Shown: piece by piece, positions 47,592-58,635 of the stretch
Layout of the letters: every line of letters starts with the position of its first letter
Position numbering within the stretch: position 1 is the first letter of the stretch
Assembly (NCBI GenBank): GCA_036435485.1
Contig: CM071600.1
Span: 120,412,046 to 120,476,045, forward strand
Origin: Saposhnikovia divaricata
Taxonomy: Eukaryota; Streptophyta; Magnoliopsida; Apiales; Apiaceae
Direction of reading: 5' to 3'
Length of the DNA stretch: 64,000 nucleotides
Made by a program: the position numbers and the translations under genes
Notes under the pieces: model-generated
Databases searched by the model: none
Seen by the model: only the letters and a program-made list of their open reading frames with translations
What the model was told of the DNA's origin: nothing

Positions 47592-50465
47592 TGTAACGCC
47601 CCCAGATCCCCTACAGGAATCTAGGTTGTCACATCTCTTGCGGAATATTCGATTACCTGCTCACAATATAATATACAACAATACTCATAATAAACACCAT
47701 CTTTTACTACACGGGTTATAGACTTAGAACAAGCACTCAATAATTCCAAAAGATATTACATCTCAAGTTCACTTCCCAGAATCTCTAAAGTACTGTTACA
47801 ACTCCAAAGAACTAGATAATAAAACAACACCTTTCCAACCTGTAATCTCCTCAGATGCTTTAAGGTTAACATGCTGAATCAATGGTCCTCCCCTTTCCTT
47901 AATTCTGATTTGCTGTACTAATGCCAACTCTGATTGTCACTGTTTGATAATATTTAAATAACAAGAATGAGCCAAAGAATGCCCAGCAAGTACATATAGA
48001 TATCATATAATAAAACAACTTGACCAAAGTATGGTTTTTACCACTCTATAATATACTTATTTTGAAAAGAGATCAACTCGGAAATTTTTATAAACCTCGA
48101 CATATCACCCATATGAAAGAACAAACATATCTCAATAACTTCTCAAAATACTATTCATATGAAAGAATAAATATATCTCATAACTTCTCAAAGTACTACT
48201 CGTATGAAATAATAAATATGTCTCGATAACTTCTCAAAATACTACTCGAAGATAAATCAATAACTTCTCAAAACTACTCCATTGATAATATAATATAGCA
48301 ACTGCTCAGATCAACACCCTAGTTAACAGAACCACACAGGCATCGGTTAATCGATAGGATGTCAATGATTGGATTTCTGCTCATAACGCCTACTCAAGAA
48401 ATGGATGATCAATCCATTATCACTACTCGTTTTCTATCGATAGAAGGATGAGCCGAAGTCTCGAACACACCCTTAAAACTACTCAGTTGGGCCGGTGCGT
48501 TACTCCGGTCACTTTTGCCTTCATAAGCAATGAACATTAGACACCAATAATATAGTTTCCCTCTCGAACGATTAGAGGAAATATTATGAAAAACTGTTCT
48601 GATTATGGAATCGAAATGAGGTGATCCATATCAGTATACATAACTTACTTTATATATATATACCCCACTATCAAATATAAACTCGAATAAAGTATCTCAA
48701 TAAACGTCCCGACAATGTGGACCAACTCATGAAATAAATTTGAACACCTCATGATATAATATGGCTGGATAACAGCTCAACAATAATATGTATGAATGTA
48801 AATTGCATGAATAAAAATTTGGTATAAATCACTCGAAAGAATACTTGATTTAGTAAATTGAAAATTTAATCAGCATACTTAAAAAAATATAAATACCCCG
48901 AACAATGGAGTACGAATTAGTAAACTTGCAATTATGGATTTAAATCTATTCAACACATTTCATATATCAAAAAATACAGATACTCTGAACGATAGAGTAT
49001 ACATAAATAAACTTGCCTGTGCTCTGCGGTACGATACTCCAACCTGCTCCACGTTTCTGGTTCTCCGGTATTTCACCTTCTCGGACCCAGTTCGGCTATT
49101 ATTAACTCAACTTCTGATCACCTTTCAATCAACTTCTACTCACCGATATATAATACCCTTGCATATCTACAACTTTCTTTCTTCAAGTTTTTCCAAACGA
49201 GTCTCCTAACTCATCCTAAATCCTACCCTAAAATGGTACCCAGAATAATTCCAAACTCAACATTTTTACGTGAAACCTTTTCCATTTTTAAATCTCACAA
49301 ATAATAATTACTAATAATCCGATTTTTAACTTCTAAAATAATCTGATCCGATCTGGTCCTTCAAAATAATCCGAAAGTGCTAAATACCAATCCTCTAAAA
49401 TAATACCATTGACATCCTATAAAAACTTAATCAATAAATAACCCTCAAACAATTATCTAACTCCACGAGAAAGAAGCATAATTAACCAATTAATCCTCGA
49501 GACAACAATTAATCCTTAATTTAAATAAATAAATCCTCGAAACAATAATTAATCCTTAAATTAAATAAATAATTCCTCAAGACACAATTAATTCTATTTA
49601 CTCAATTTAAAACCATAATAACTATTCCACTTTAATACCCTCATCATTTTAAATACCTCTTTTATCAACGAATCAATAAATCTCTAAATTACAACCAATT
49701 ATTCACAAAATATTCTAAATGATTGCTAAAAAAAAAACACTTCTAATTAATCCTTCTAAATCCTCGGAAAATCCCTAATTTAATAATATAAAACTCACAA
49801 CCAAAATTATTCAAGAATCTATTCTTTATTCAATTTAAATCCATAAATATTAATAATAATCTCACTAACTAATTTCCCCCTTTAAAAATCTCGTAATTAA
49901 ATAATATTAATCCCTCTTCAGTCTCTAAATAAAACTGGTCTTATCCGATTAATAAACTAATTCAGAATTATTAAATAATAAATATTCCTTTTTAATCCTC
50001 TTTTTATAAATAAATCAATAAATCTCTAATTTAGGGTAAATAATCACATAATATTTTTAAATAATAATCTAACTATAATTTATTCCAAAATAATAATTTA
50101 AACCCTCTTTTTATTATCGAAACCATAAATCTTTAATTATGTCACAAAATATTTTTAATAACAATATAAATTATTCACTAATTATATACTATTAAATCAA
50201 TAGTTTTAAAATCAATTAATACAACTAATTTTGAATTACACAACCTTTTATTTAAAAACCAATTAAAACATAAAATCATAAATTGATACGTTATTATTCT
50301 AGTAATATCATTTTAACAGGAAATTACCCGTGGGCCCCACCTCCACCATGGTGGACCCCACGCCACCCCTCTGTGGGCCCCACCGTGGTCCTCTCTCCCC
50401 CTCCCCTGCAATCTCTCCTCCAATCCCGCATCTCTCTCTCCTTCATCTCTCCCTCTCGCCGTCAT

Positions 50466-50515
<50 letters not shown>

Positions 50516-51595
50516 CTCATCTCCGTCCACTCTCCCCGTTCTCTCTTCTCCGTCGTCAATCTCTCTCCCTCTTAATCTCTCTCCTGCCTCCCTCTCTTAT
50601 CTCTCTCAATCTCCCTCATCTCTGTCTCTCCCTCGCCCCTCACCGTCTCTCCCAATCTCTCTCGCCCAACAACACAACAAATCTCTTCATCTCTCTCACT
50701 CAAACAATCTCTCCCACCTTCTCCTCTTCTCTCTCCGAACCTCACTCTCTCTTCCTCCCTCCGCCTTCGTTCTCTTCGATCCCCCTGCAATCTCTCTCCC
50801 CATCTCACGTTTCTCTCTCGCCACCATCCATCTCTCCCCGCCTCTCCGATCAACACCAACATCAAAAACCAATCAAACACAACCAATCAACACAACCCAC
50901 AACAAAACCAACCGAGACATACGGGACTGAACAAACACGCACAAAGGAACGATTCGTAAATAAAAACGGAAATAATGGAATTAACTACCTGTGGATTTCG
51001 TATGGTGTTTGTGTAATATGTGATGTCCAAGTTTTTGTTTGTAAATGAGATAGTAGAAGCTCTCTGTTCTGTTTTGTGTTCAAAATAGTGTATCAGACTT
51101 CTCATCAAACGGGTCTCAATTAAATACAAAACTGAATTTAACTATTTTGTTTTATAAAATAAACAAAAATAATTAAAAATGGGAGACAATATAAAGTGGG
51201 ATTTTTAGTGCCCCTAATTATAGTTTTCAAGTGGACAATTAAATAATAAAAATGGGAGACAAAATAATTGTTGAATAATTAAAAATAAAAATAATGATTA
51301 TGTCTATATTTAATGAAATATTTGGTGAAAAGATATCGTTTTTCCCCGTCTAATTAAAACGAAGTTCTAATTTCGTTTCTTAAAATAAATACGACTCAAA
51401 ATTTAAAAATACTATTTTTCTCAAATTTTTAATAAACACTGATATTTAAATATAATACGAATATATAAATTTTAAAAAAATTTATAAAGCGTACTAATTA
51501 AAAATATATACTAGTGAATCGTTTCTAAAATATTTTTAAATAAAAATATCGAGTAGATTCGAAAAAAATTATTCGAAAAATTTACGGATATTACA
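47592..51595 (-). repeat. 5' LTR (4004 bp) of the LARD-like element
   Basis: Differs from the left LTR by about eight substitutions, two one-base indels and a longer C-run plus (CT)n tract at 50467-50512 (11 C instead of 7, and more CT units). On the transcribed minus strand this tract is (GA)n, about 1.1 kb from the LTR start, and could be a promoter or leader element. Confidence 0.95.
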
Positions 51596-51734
51596 AACAA
51601 AGTTAGAATATTCTATTTTATTGGTGAAGGATTCCTTTTAGTGTCAAGTATAGTGATCATGGGTTGGAGTGTATTTTGTGAATGGTGTAATTTTGTCACC
51701 AAAATAGTGGTCCTAGGACATTATTTTGGTGTCT

Positions 51735-52879
51735 CAACTCCAACCCATCACTAAATCACTATAATAGTGATGGATATAGTGACAAACTCACTCCAATGCA
51801 TCACTAAAATAGTGAACCAAGATCATCAAATGAGTTTTGGGTCACCAAATTTGGTGACAAAAGTACATTTGGTGATCTTTGGTCACCAAATTTGGTGACT
51901 TTCAAAATTCCAACAAAACCCTAATATTTGTTAACAAAACAATTTTTTTCCATCTATGTCCTACTATTTGTTCTTGTAGTTTTTTTCTTTCCAATTTTTT
52001 TTTTCCAACTTATTTGTTCTTGTAATTTTTAACTTTAAGTTTTTATCAATTGAAACTTCTTTTCTTCTTAGCTCTTGTTAATTCTAAAATATTATTATTT
52101 TTAACTTTAAACTTTCACACAAAACCTTGAAAACAAATTCTTAATCATGAATTATAAACAACACACCAAATTTAACTAAAAAAATAACATCATAATGATA
52201 AATAAGAAGTTCTATAATCGTGTTTCGCTATCGTGGCTGGACCTGCACGCTTTTGGGAAAAAATGTGTTAAAAGATATAATGTCAGCTTGTATTATCATG
52301 CATAACATGATTGTTGAGGATGAACGTGACATGGATGTACCAATACATGATTTCATGGAAGTATCGACTCCGGTTGTTGAAATAGAAAGAAATGCAGATG
52401 TCAAATTTCAAAACTTTCTAAGTAGATATCGACAAATCAAAGATAAGGAAGCTCATTTTGAACTTCGTAGTGCGTTGATTGAGCACCTCTGAAAAGAATA
52501 CGACAATTCAAATAATTAAGTCAAGCCTTTTCCACTTTTATTTTTTAGCTGTGGTAATTGGGAACATTTGTTAATTGTGATTTATTCCTTTTTAAACTTT
52601 TGACTAAATTTTAACAAAATTTGGATATTGATTTTTTTATAAATAATTTTTTATATTAATAAATTTAATATTATGCGATGATAACATTACAATTTAAAAT
52701 GTAATAGATATTAATAATGTAAAAATTAAACAAAGTTAGAATATTTTATTTTATTGGTGAAAGATTCTTTTTAGTGTCAAGTATAGTGACCATTGATTGG
52801 AGTGCATTTTGTGAATGGTGTAATTTTGTCACAAAAATAGTATCCCTAGGACACTATTTTGGTGTGTTGGGTTGGAGAT
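51735..52879 (+). mobile_element. PIF/Harbinger-like element (copy B) with transposase remnant
   Basis: Starts CAACTCCAACCCATCAC and ends GTGTTGGGTTGGAGATG, whose reverse complement (CATCTCCAACCCAACAC) matches the start as a short terminal inverted repeat. The subterminal parts match copy A. The middle contains the C-terminal end of a Harbinger transposase. About 1.1 kb, internally deleted. A target duplication is not evident because its left end abuts copy A. Confidence 0.68.
52220..52492 (+). pseudogene. PIF/Harbinger transposase, C-terminal fragment
   Basis: The frame contains NVLKDIMSACIIMHNMIVEDERD and ends in RYRQIKDKEAHFELRSALIEHL, the typical C-terminus of plant ALP1/Harbinger-type DDE transposases. 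Upstream bases 52224-52258 continue the family pattern (FAIVAGPARFWE) in another frame, so one base has been lost or gained in the A-run at about 52257-52262. The catalytic DDE core is absent: the sequence before 52220 is AT-rich and non-coding. It is a dead fragment that identifies the superfamily of copies A and B. The first codon of the open frame is GTG, so no real start exists here. Confidence 0.82.
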
Positions 52880-53520
52880 GGTCATGGACTCGTATGTACT
52901 TTATGGCAAAGAGAAATGTTGCTATTATTATTTACTTGCTAGGAAAAATCAGGAGTACTAAAACATTTTAGATGGTAACTATATTTGTATTTTTAGATAT
53001 TTATTATTATAATGCTTTTGTTCCAAATAATTTTAGATAGTGCACAGAAATTGAAATTGTGAATCCTACAAATTAAATAAACTATAAAAGGTAGTTAACA
53101 AAATATTTTAATACAAATTTATTACAAATTTTTAATTGAATACCTCACATGAATCGTGCGTACATAATAATTACATAGTTAATGAACTTGGAAATCTTAT
53201 GACCTTTGCGTAAACAACCACCAAATATAAAAATTACGTATGTATGACCCTCTAGAGGACCAAATGCAAAGACTAACGTTTGGTTTCTAAGAATGTTGTA
53301 AAAATTGAAAATCGATTCAATTCGATTTAGTTCAGAAAAAAAAGAGTCCTCGGAATTCGAAGAATATTCAGAATGAATATTCAGATAACTAATTAGATAT
53401 TGTTTTCTTAATTTTAGTTAAAATATTAAATTTACATGTCATAATTTAGTATAGTAATATTAAAAGTTATATATTTTTAAAATTTATTAATAATTTAATA
53501 TAAATACTAAAGTTATACTT
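52880..53520. other. AT-rich spacer, nothing recognised
   Basis: No open frame of note, no RNA gene and no repeat boundary before the TRIM at 53521. The target duplication TACTT occupies 53516-53520. Confidence 0.5.
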
Positions 53521-53907
53521 CGTTAAGATAAATTTATGATCATGTTAAGTCCAACTCCTAACACATTGAGATTTTAGGAGAATTACTAACTTAACATGGT
53601 ATTAGAGCTCTGGTTGTGGAAAATCTCATGTTCGAGTTCCTCATACCCCAATATTCTCATTTATTGAAAATTTGAAATTATGTGTTATGGTGGATCCAAA
53701 AAAGGACGAAATCCCCACTTAATATTGAAAATCGGATCGATTAGATGCTAGTATCAAAAAGACACGACCAATCTAGTGATTCATTTTTTGACCCAAATAA
53801 TGGGCCTTGGAAGGTGGAAGGATTTTAAGATAAATATATGATTCTGTTAAACCCAACTACTAACTTCTTGAAGTTTTAGGAGTTTTAGAATAGCGGGTAA
53901 CTTAACA
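53521..53907 (+). mobile_element. TRIM (terminal-repeat retrotransposon in miniature), 387 bp
   Basis: Two short LTR-like repeats (53521-53596 and about 53823-53907) share TTAAGATAAAT, ATGAT and the core CCCAACT..CTAAC to TTTTAGGAG, and both end ..TAACTTAACA. Directly after the first comes TGGTATTAGAGCTCTGG, a tRNA-Met-type primer site. Directly before the second is a purine tract (GGAAGGTGGAAGGA). Perfect 5 bp target duplications TACTT flank the whole (53516-53520 and 53908-53912). No coding capacity, so mobilised in trans. The LTR starts are mutated from the TG seen in the solo copy at 23431. Confidence 0.8.
53597..53613 (+). other. Primer binding site of the TRIM
   Basis: TGGTATTAGAGCTCTGG immediately follows the 5' LTR; one mismatch to the usual TGGTATCAGAGC. 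Confidence 0.75.
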
Positions 53908-53912
53908 TACTT

Positions 53913-55020
53913 AATAATTTTTTTAATAATATACTAATAACAATAATGTTCAAATATTGATACTACTTACTTGATAATTTTTATCTTGAAAATAAGTATT
54001 GATGATCAAATATATTCATTCTGTGACAACACTTAAAGTAGTAATAAAAAATTGAATAATTTAGAATTGGGTTTAATTTCGAGTACTCAGAATTTGATCG
54101 AATATTGATTAAGTTATGTAAAAATCGAATTTTAATCTAAATCAATATAATTTAAATTAGATCATATCCTATAAACGAGTACTCAGATAGAATAGTGGAC
54201 AGACCAAATGATTTTTAGGACACTAATTTCATATATACGCAAGTGCACATCAATGTGTGGAAAGGAGACTGTCGAGGGAAACATTTCCCAACCATGTACA
54301 TGCTAAAACAAAGACTAATTAAAACCGTTAAAAAGATATTAACATGACTCAGTAAATTCAATTCCTTGACATCTTAAAAAATTGTAGAAGAATAAATTAA
54401 TAATTTAATAAGATGACAGAATAAGATAGTGAAATGTCTCTGGTCCCCCTTTTTTCGATATTCTCAATATTAATTGAAAATATTGTTATTATATTTTGAT
54501 GGGATAAAATCACAGTTATTGAAAAAAATATGTATTATGGTAAAAATGTAAAATGGGATGAGATTCCGTCTAATAATTGACAATTGACCCGATACTAGAT
54601 AAAAATGGACTAATAACCCATTTTTTAACTTGATTCTGATTTAGTTTGAGTAATGCAAGTACGTATGTTTAAAAAAAAAAACGAGTTTTCGGTTGAGGGA
54701 TATATTAATACGATTCTAATAAGTTTAACTTCTAAAATCATGACATTTTAAGAGAATTGTAACTTAACTAAAAATATATTTCTTTTAAGTATAGCTCGCG
54801 AATGTTGGTTGAGAATTTGAACCACATAAATCCAGACTATTCCATGGCGCTCAAAAACGAAGTTCATAAATGCGATGAAAAGGATGAATTGTTAAAAGTA
54901 ATGAAATACTTATTTCAATTCTTGTTTTTATGATCTATTGATCACACTCGAGAAAGAACGACGGAATCACGTAAAATAGAAAAAGTTTTTTTTTTAAGAA
55001 ATATAATAGTTAACATGATC
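53913..55020. other. Spacer with a decayed TRIM-LTR copy
   Basis: No gene. A degenerate copy of the TRIM LTR (GATTCTAATAAGTTTAACTT, then TTTTAAGAGAATTGTAACTTAAC) lies at about 54704-54769. The target duplication TGATC of the next solo LTR is at 55016-55020. Confidence 0.5.
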
Positions 55021-55495
55021 TGTTGTGGAATAAAAACGATGGTTTGTATGTATTAAATACAAGGGATGGTGAGCTTCGAGCTTTAATGGTTGTTCTTGTG
55101 TTCGAGACTGATCGGTCCTCACAAGATGCCTACGTATCTCTGTATTGCTAGAGAATCAAGCCAACGTAGTTCTGAGAATGAGGGGTCAGGCCCTTTATAT
55201 AGGCTGAGAAGCCTTAGAATTAATGTAGGAGTTGGAGACTTAATAGATAAGTCACCTCCTTCAGGAAAGTTCTAGACTCCTTCCTTGTAGGATGCCTTGG
55301 AAGCTAAGTCTTGTAGAGATAATGTCCTTATCTGACACTTATTGCTGAGCTGTTTATTACTCATAATATTAATTACGAAATTAATATTAAAGATAGGACT
55401 TTGGACCCTGTTGGTGGGCCCCACGTTCCGACCATACCGGGTCTAATTAATGCAACACTAAATGTGTCTTTAGGGCTTATTTTTAGCTCATATCA
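55021..55495 (-). mobile_element. Solo LTR of the Tat-type gypsy family, reverse orientation
   Basis: Minus-strand ends TGATATGAGCTAAAAATAAG and TTTTTATTCCACAACA match the LTR at 58113-58602. Shared inner blocks include the TATATAAAGGGCCTGACCCC region (its complement is near 55178-55200). A perfect target duplication TGATC flanks it (55016-55020 and 55496-55500). No interior follows, so it is a solo LTR left by recombination. The small open frame at 55090-55275 is inside it and is not a gene. Confidence 0.88.
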
Positions 55496-55500
55496 TGATC

Positions 55501-56785
55501 AAATTTAATTGATTACACAAAAGTAAACACGCATAAATTTTTTAACATATGATTAATAACAATTGATGAGGTCGATACAAATATCATCATTTAAATTTTT
55601 ATATAAAAAATATCATTTCTATATCAATTTTACAAGAATAGATCTAACGAAAGTAATTTTTACATCATATTATAAATATGAAGAACCAACTTCCAGATTA
55701 AATACCGAACAATACGAGTGAGAACGAGCGAAGCACCTCTCACATGAGAAAGTGGAATCACAATCGCATGAAAACCTTGGTTGTAATAGAAAAAGCTTTT
55801 AAAGACCCGGAGACCATGATCACCAAGTTTAAGTGCAGTGCTCTTTGTGAGTTAAGTTTGTTTATACTGTATATTTAAGTATACCAAACTTCCTAATCAT
55901 CTGTCTCATGTTCCAATAAGATTTTCTTATACTACAGTACTACATATGCTACTGAGACTCTTGTTATATTTTTATTACATACAACATGCTTAATTATAAC
56001 CATAATCTGTACTACTAGCCTTGTTGCGGTATCACCAACTATTCTTTTTATTTTATCTTTTACATAATAAATAAATACTTACATAATTTTCAGGCCATTC
56101 ACATTATAAAGTTAACAAATACGAGTTGAGGTCAACTACACATGAAGCAGGGCATATGCATGCTTTGGACTTGACTAACTGAGGTCAATTATATTTAATT
56201 CTTGACTTTTATTTTATGTAGGTAAAGAAATATTTGACTGAATGTCGCCGTTTGAAATTCAACAGTGTTACGTGCTGATTGTTTCACCAACTGGAAAAAG
56301 TTTATTAAGGATCCCGCACGTCACGTTAGCACAGTGAACAATGATTTTTTTTTTTTATTAAATAGAGGGTAGATTATTATGCGTTTTTTGTATTGAGTAC
56401 CACTAATTTGGTAATTAGATTAGCTTTAATTTTTTATTTGGGTTTAATTTCTAATTTCTATTCTAATCTACTTTTATTAGAAAAGACCCTATATATATAT
56501 ATATATGTATATGCGTTAACTTCCATATATTTATATATTATTAGTTTATGATTTTTTCTGATCATCATTTAAATAATAATGCTTAGAATTATGAAATTAC
56601 TTATTTATATAATTTGCTTAATTATATAAAATATTAATAAATAGAAGCAGTAACATATTTTAGGTAAATTCGACAATTTCGTACATAGCATTAAAATAGA
56701 AAGAATGCCCAAAACATCCATTTTGGGGTGTGTATTTGCCCAAAATACTTATTTCATAAATGCTGCCCAAAATACCTACATATGT
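55501..56785. other. AT-rich spacer, nothing recognised
   Basis: No gene on either strand. Only short simple repeats (for example a TA run near 56491-56505). Confidence 0.5.
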
Positions 56786-56985
56786 CAAATACTCCTTACC
56801 CAGTAAAGTATCAGGTGTGATACTCCTTGCCCAGTGGAGTATCACCTTACGTAATCAAGAGTGAGTATCACACCCAGTGGAGTATCAGCCTGATACTCCT
56901 TATCCAGTGGAGGAGTATCAGCCAGATACTCCTATGATATTGGAGTATCATACTGATACTTCTTTGACAGTGGAGTATCTGGTGG
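56786..56985. repeat. Array of about six hairpin-forming 30-35 bp repeats
   Basis: GATACTCC and its complement GGAGTATC alternate along 200 bases. For example GATACTCC-TTGCCCAGT-GGAGTATC (56819-56843) is a perfect stem of 8 with a 9-base loop. Later units read GATACTCC..ATTGGAGTATC and GATACTTC..AGTGGAGTATC, and the loop word CCAGTGGAG recurs. The flanks carry GCCCAAAATAC on the left and GTATTTTGGAC on the right, again complementary. No coding frame explains the pattern. Confidence 0.75.
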
Positions 56986-58112
56986 GTATTTAAGGCAATA
57001 TTTTTTTAATATTGACATTTTGGTCAACTATTATTGAAAAATGTGTATTTTGGACACTCACCTATTAAAATAAGGATACATAAAGGACATGAAACTTTAG
57101 TGTTTCTATTATAGTTATTGAATATGCATTTCGAAAATACACAAACCCGAATGACACGACCTTCACACGAAATTACACAAATACAAATACACGAACTTAA
57201 TTTAATGTTGTGTTTGGTTTATCTTTCATGTACACAACTGACAACACGATCTTAAATATTTATTATCAATATTTGAAATTAATAAATCAAAAATTAGCAT
57301 TTTTTTCATTTGTGTACTTTTTGTATAATTTCTGGTCATATATTTTTGTACATATGAAAAATTCATGTCATTTTGTTCTTTTTTCGTATGGTTTTTGTAT
57401 TTAAATTTCATATACATGAATTTTTTTTTCTTATTGTTTTGTTCGAATTTCAAATATAGTTGGCAAGTCTAAATAAAATTAAAAAAATACTAGGTATTCC
57501 GAATTGATTCCCAAAAACTTTCCCGAATACCAAGTGTATGAATTTAATTGGTTATAATAATGTGGATCTCTTGCATTCACAACTATTACAATAAAAAATT
57601 TTCATTATGCCATGTAATCGATGTCGTATCATTCGGTAATAATTTTTGAATACCAATTTGGAATACTCAGCATTATTCATAAGATTTAGGTTAGAACAGT
57701 GAATAGATAAAAATCTTGCTTATGTACGAAATTTGTTATCTTAGATCATGGTTTTCAGTTGTCTACCTATGTTTTTCAATTACTTAGGATCATGTCAGCT
57801 GTTAGGGTTTGGATCCGATCCGATTCAGATTGATTTAAATAAATATGAATTGATTTGAAAAATATTTGATTTGAAAAATATTTGATTTGAAATCCGATTT
57901 GAATAATAAATAAATTGGATATAAATTTAGGGTAATCCAATCTGATTAACCACGATCCGATCTGTTAAATTATATTTTTTGTAATAATATAATTAATATA
58001 TAATATTTTACATATAATATATAAAAGTTACAATGTAAAGCATTTTATCTTATAATAAGTTAATTTACATAAAAACTCTAAATCTAGTATTTAATCTTAT
58101 GGTTTTTGTACC
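56986..58112. other. AT-rich spacer, nothing recognised
   Basis: No gene. Short open frames at 57210-57453 lie on both strands of a T-rich stretch and show no family features. Near 57850-57900 ATTTGAAAAATATTTGATTTG recurs as a small direct repeat. Confidence 0.5.
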
Positions 58113-58602
58113 TGATATGGGCTAAAAGTAAGCCCTAAAGACATAATTAATGATGCATTAATTGTAACCTAGTTTGATCCAAATACAAAGCCCATTAATG
58201 AGGCCCGAAACCCTAATTAAATATTAATTTCGTAATTAATATTAGGGGCTAATTAACACCTTGCAAATAAGAGTCATACAAGGAAACAATATTATTAGAA
58301 GTAGTCTCCAAGACACCTAATTCAACATGGAAACTGATTCCTACAAGGAAGGAGTCTAGAACCTTCCTCAAAGCGGTGGTTTGCCCACCAAGTCTCCGAA
58401 TCCTACCATAATTCTAAGGCTTCTCAGCCTATATAAAGGGCCTGACCCCTCATTCTCAGAACTACGTTTTTTGGCTTGATTCTCATTGAGATACGTAGGA
58501 ATTCTGCGAGGACCGCTTAGTCTCGAACGTGGAAGCAACCATTAAAGCTCGAAGCTCACAAACCCTAGCCGCAATCTACAACCTAGTTTTTATTCCACAA
58601 CA
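58113..58602 (+). repeat. 5' LTR of the Tat-type element
   Basis: Begins TGATATGGGCTAAAAG and ends TTATTCCACAACA, matching the reversed solo LTR at 55021-55495. A TATATAAAG box at about 58430-58438 is a likely core promoter. Confidence 0.9.
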
Positions 58603-58604
58603 TT

Positions 58605-58622
58605 TGGTGCCGTCTCTGGGAA
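58605..58622 (+). other. Primer binding site of the Tat-type element
   Basis: TGGTGCCGTCTCTGGGAA follows the LTR by two bases. This is the TGG(C/T)GCCG-type primer site common in Tat and Athila elements, distinct from the tRNA-Met type of the other elements here. The exact tRNA is not assigned. Confidence 0.75.
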
Positions 58623-58635
58623 GACAACATCAACC

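Larger units (their letters stand above)
42760..51595 (-). mobile_element. Non-autonomous LTR retrotransposon with ~4 kb LTRs (LARD-like)
   Basis: Two almost identical long repeats, 42760-46751 (3992 bp) and 47592-51595 (4004 bp), flank an 840 bp interior. LTR ends are TGTAACGCC and ATATTACA. The target duplication AACAA is perfect (42755-42759 and 51596-51600). A tRNA-Met-type primer site lies inside the right LTR and a purine tract next to the left one, so the element is on the minus strand. No gag or pol is present, so it must depend on proteins from another element. The remnant beside the purine tract resembles the end of pol in Tekay/Del chromoviruses (inference from remembered patterns). 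About eight substitutions separate the LTRs. Confidence 0.93.
42232..51734. mobile_element. Harbinger-like MITE (copy A), split by the large LTR element
   Basis: The left part (42232-42759, starting GCAACTCCAACCCATCA) and the right part (51596-51734) are contiguous once the LTR element and one AACAA repeat are removed. Together they give about 660 bp. Both ends match copy B at 51735-52879, for example GGTCACCAAATTTGGTGAC on the left and GAATGGTGTAATTTTGTCAC on the right. Copy A lacks the transposase fragment of B, so it is an internally deleted derivative. Its extreme right end (about 15 bases) appears lost where B begins. Confidence 0.65.

Noticed and set aside
56786..56985. CRISPR-like array
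   Set aside because: Units are imperfect, self-complementary and without distinct spacers, and this is a plant genome.
57210..57453. Overlapping open frames on both strands
   Set aside because: Phe/Tyr/Lys-rich products of a T-rich stretch with no family features.
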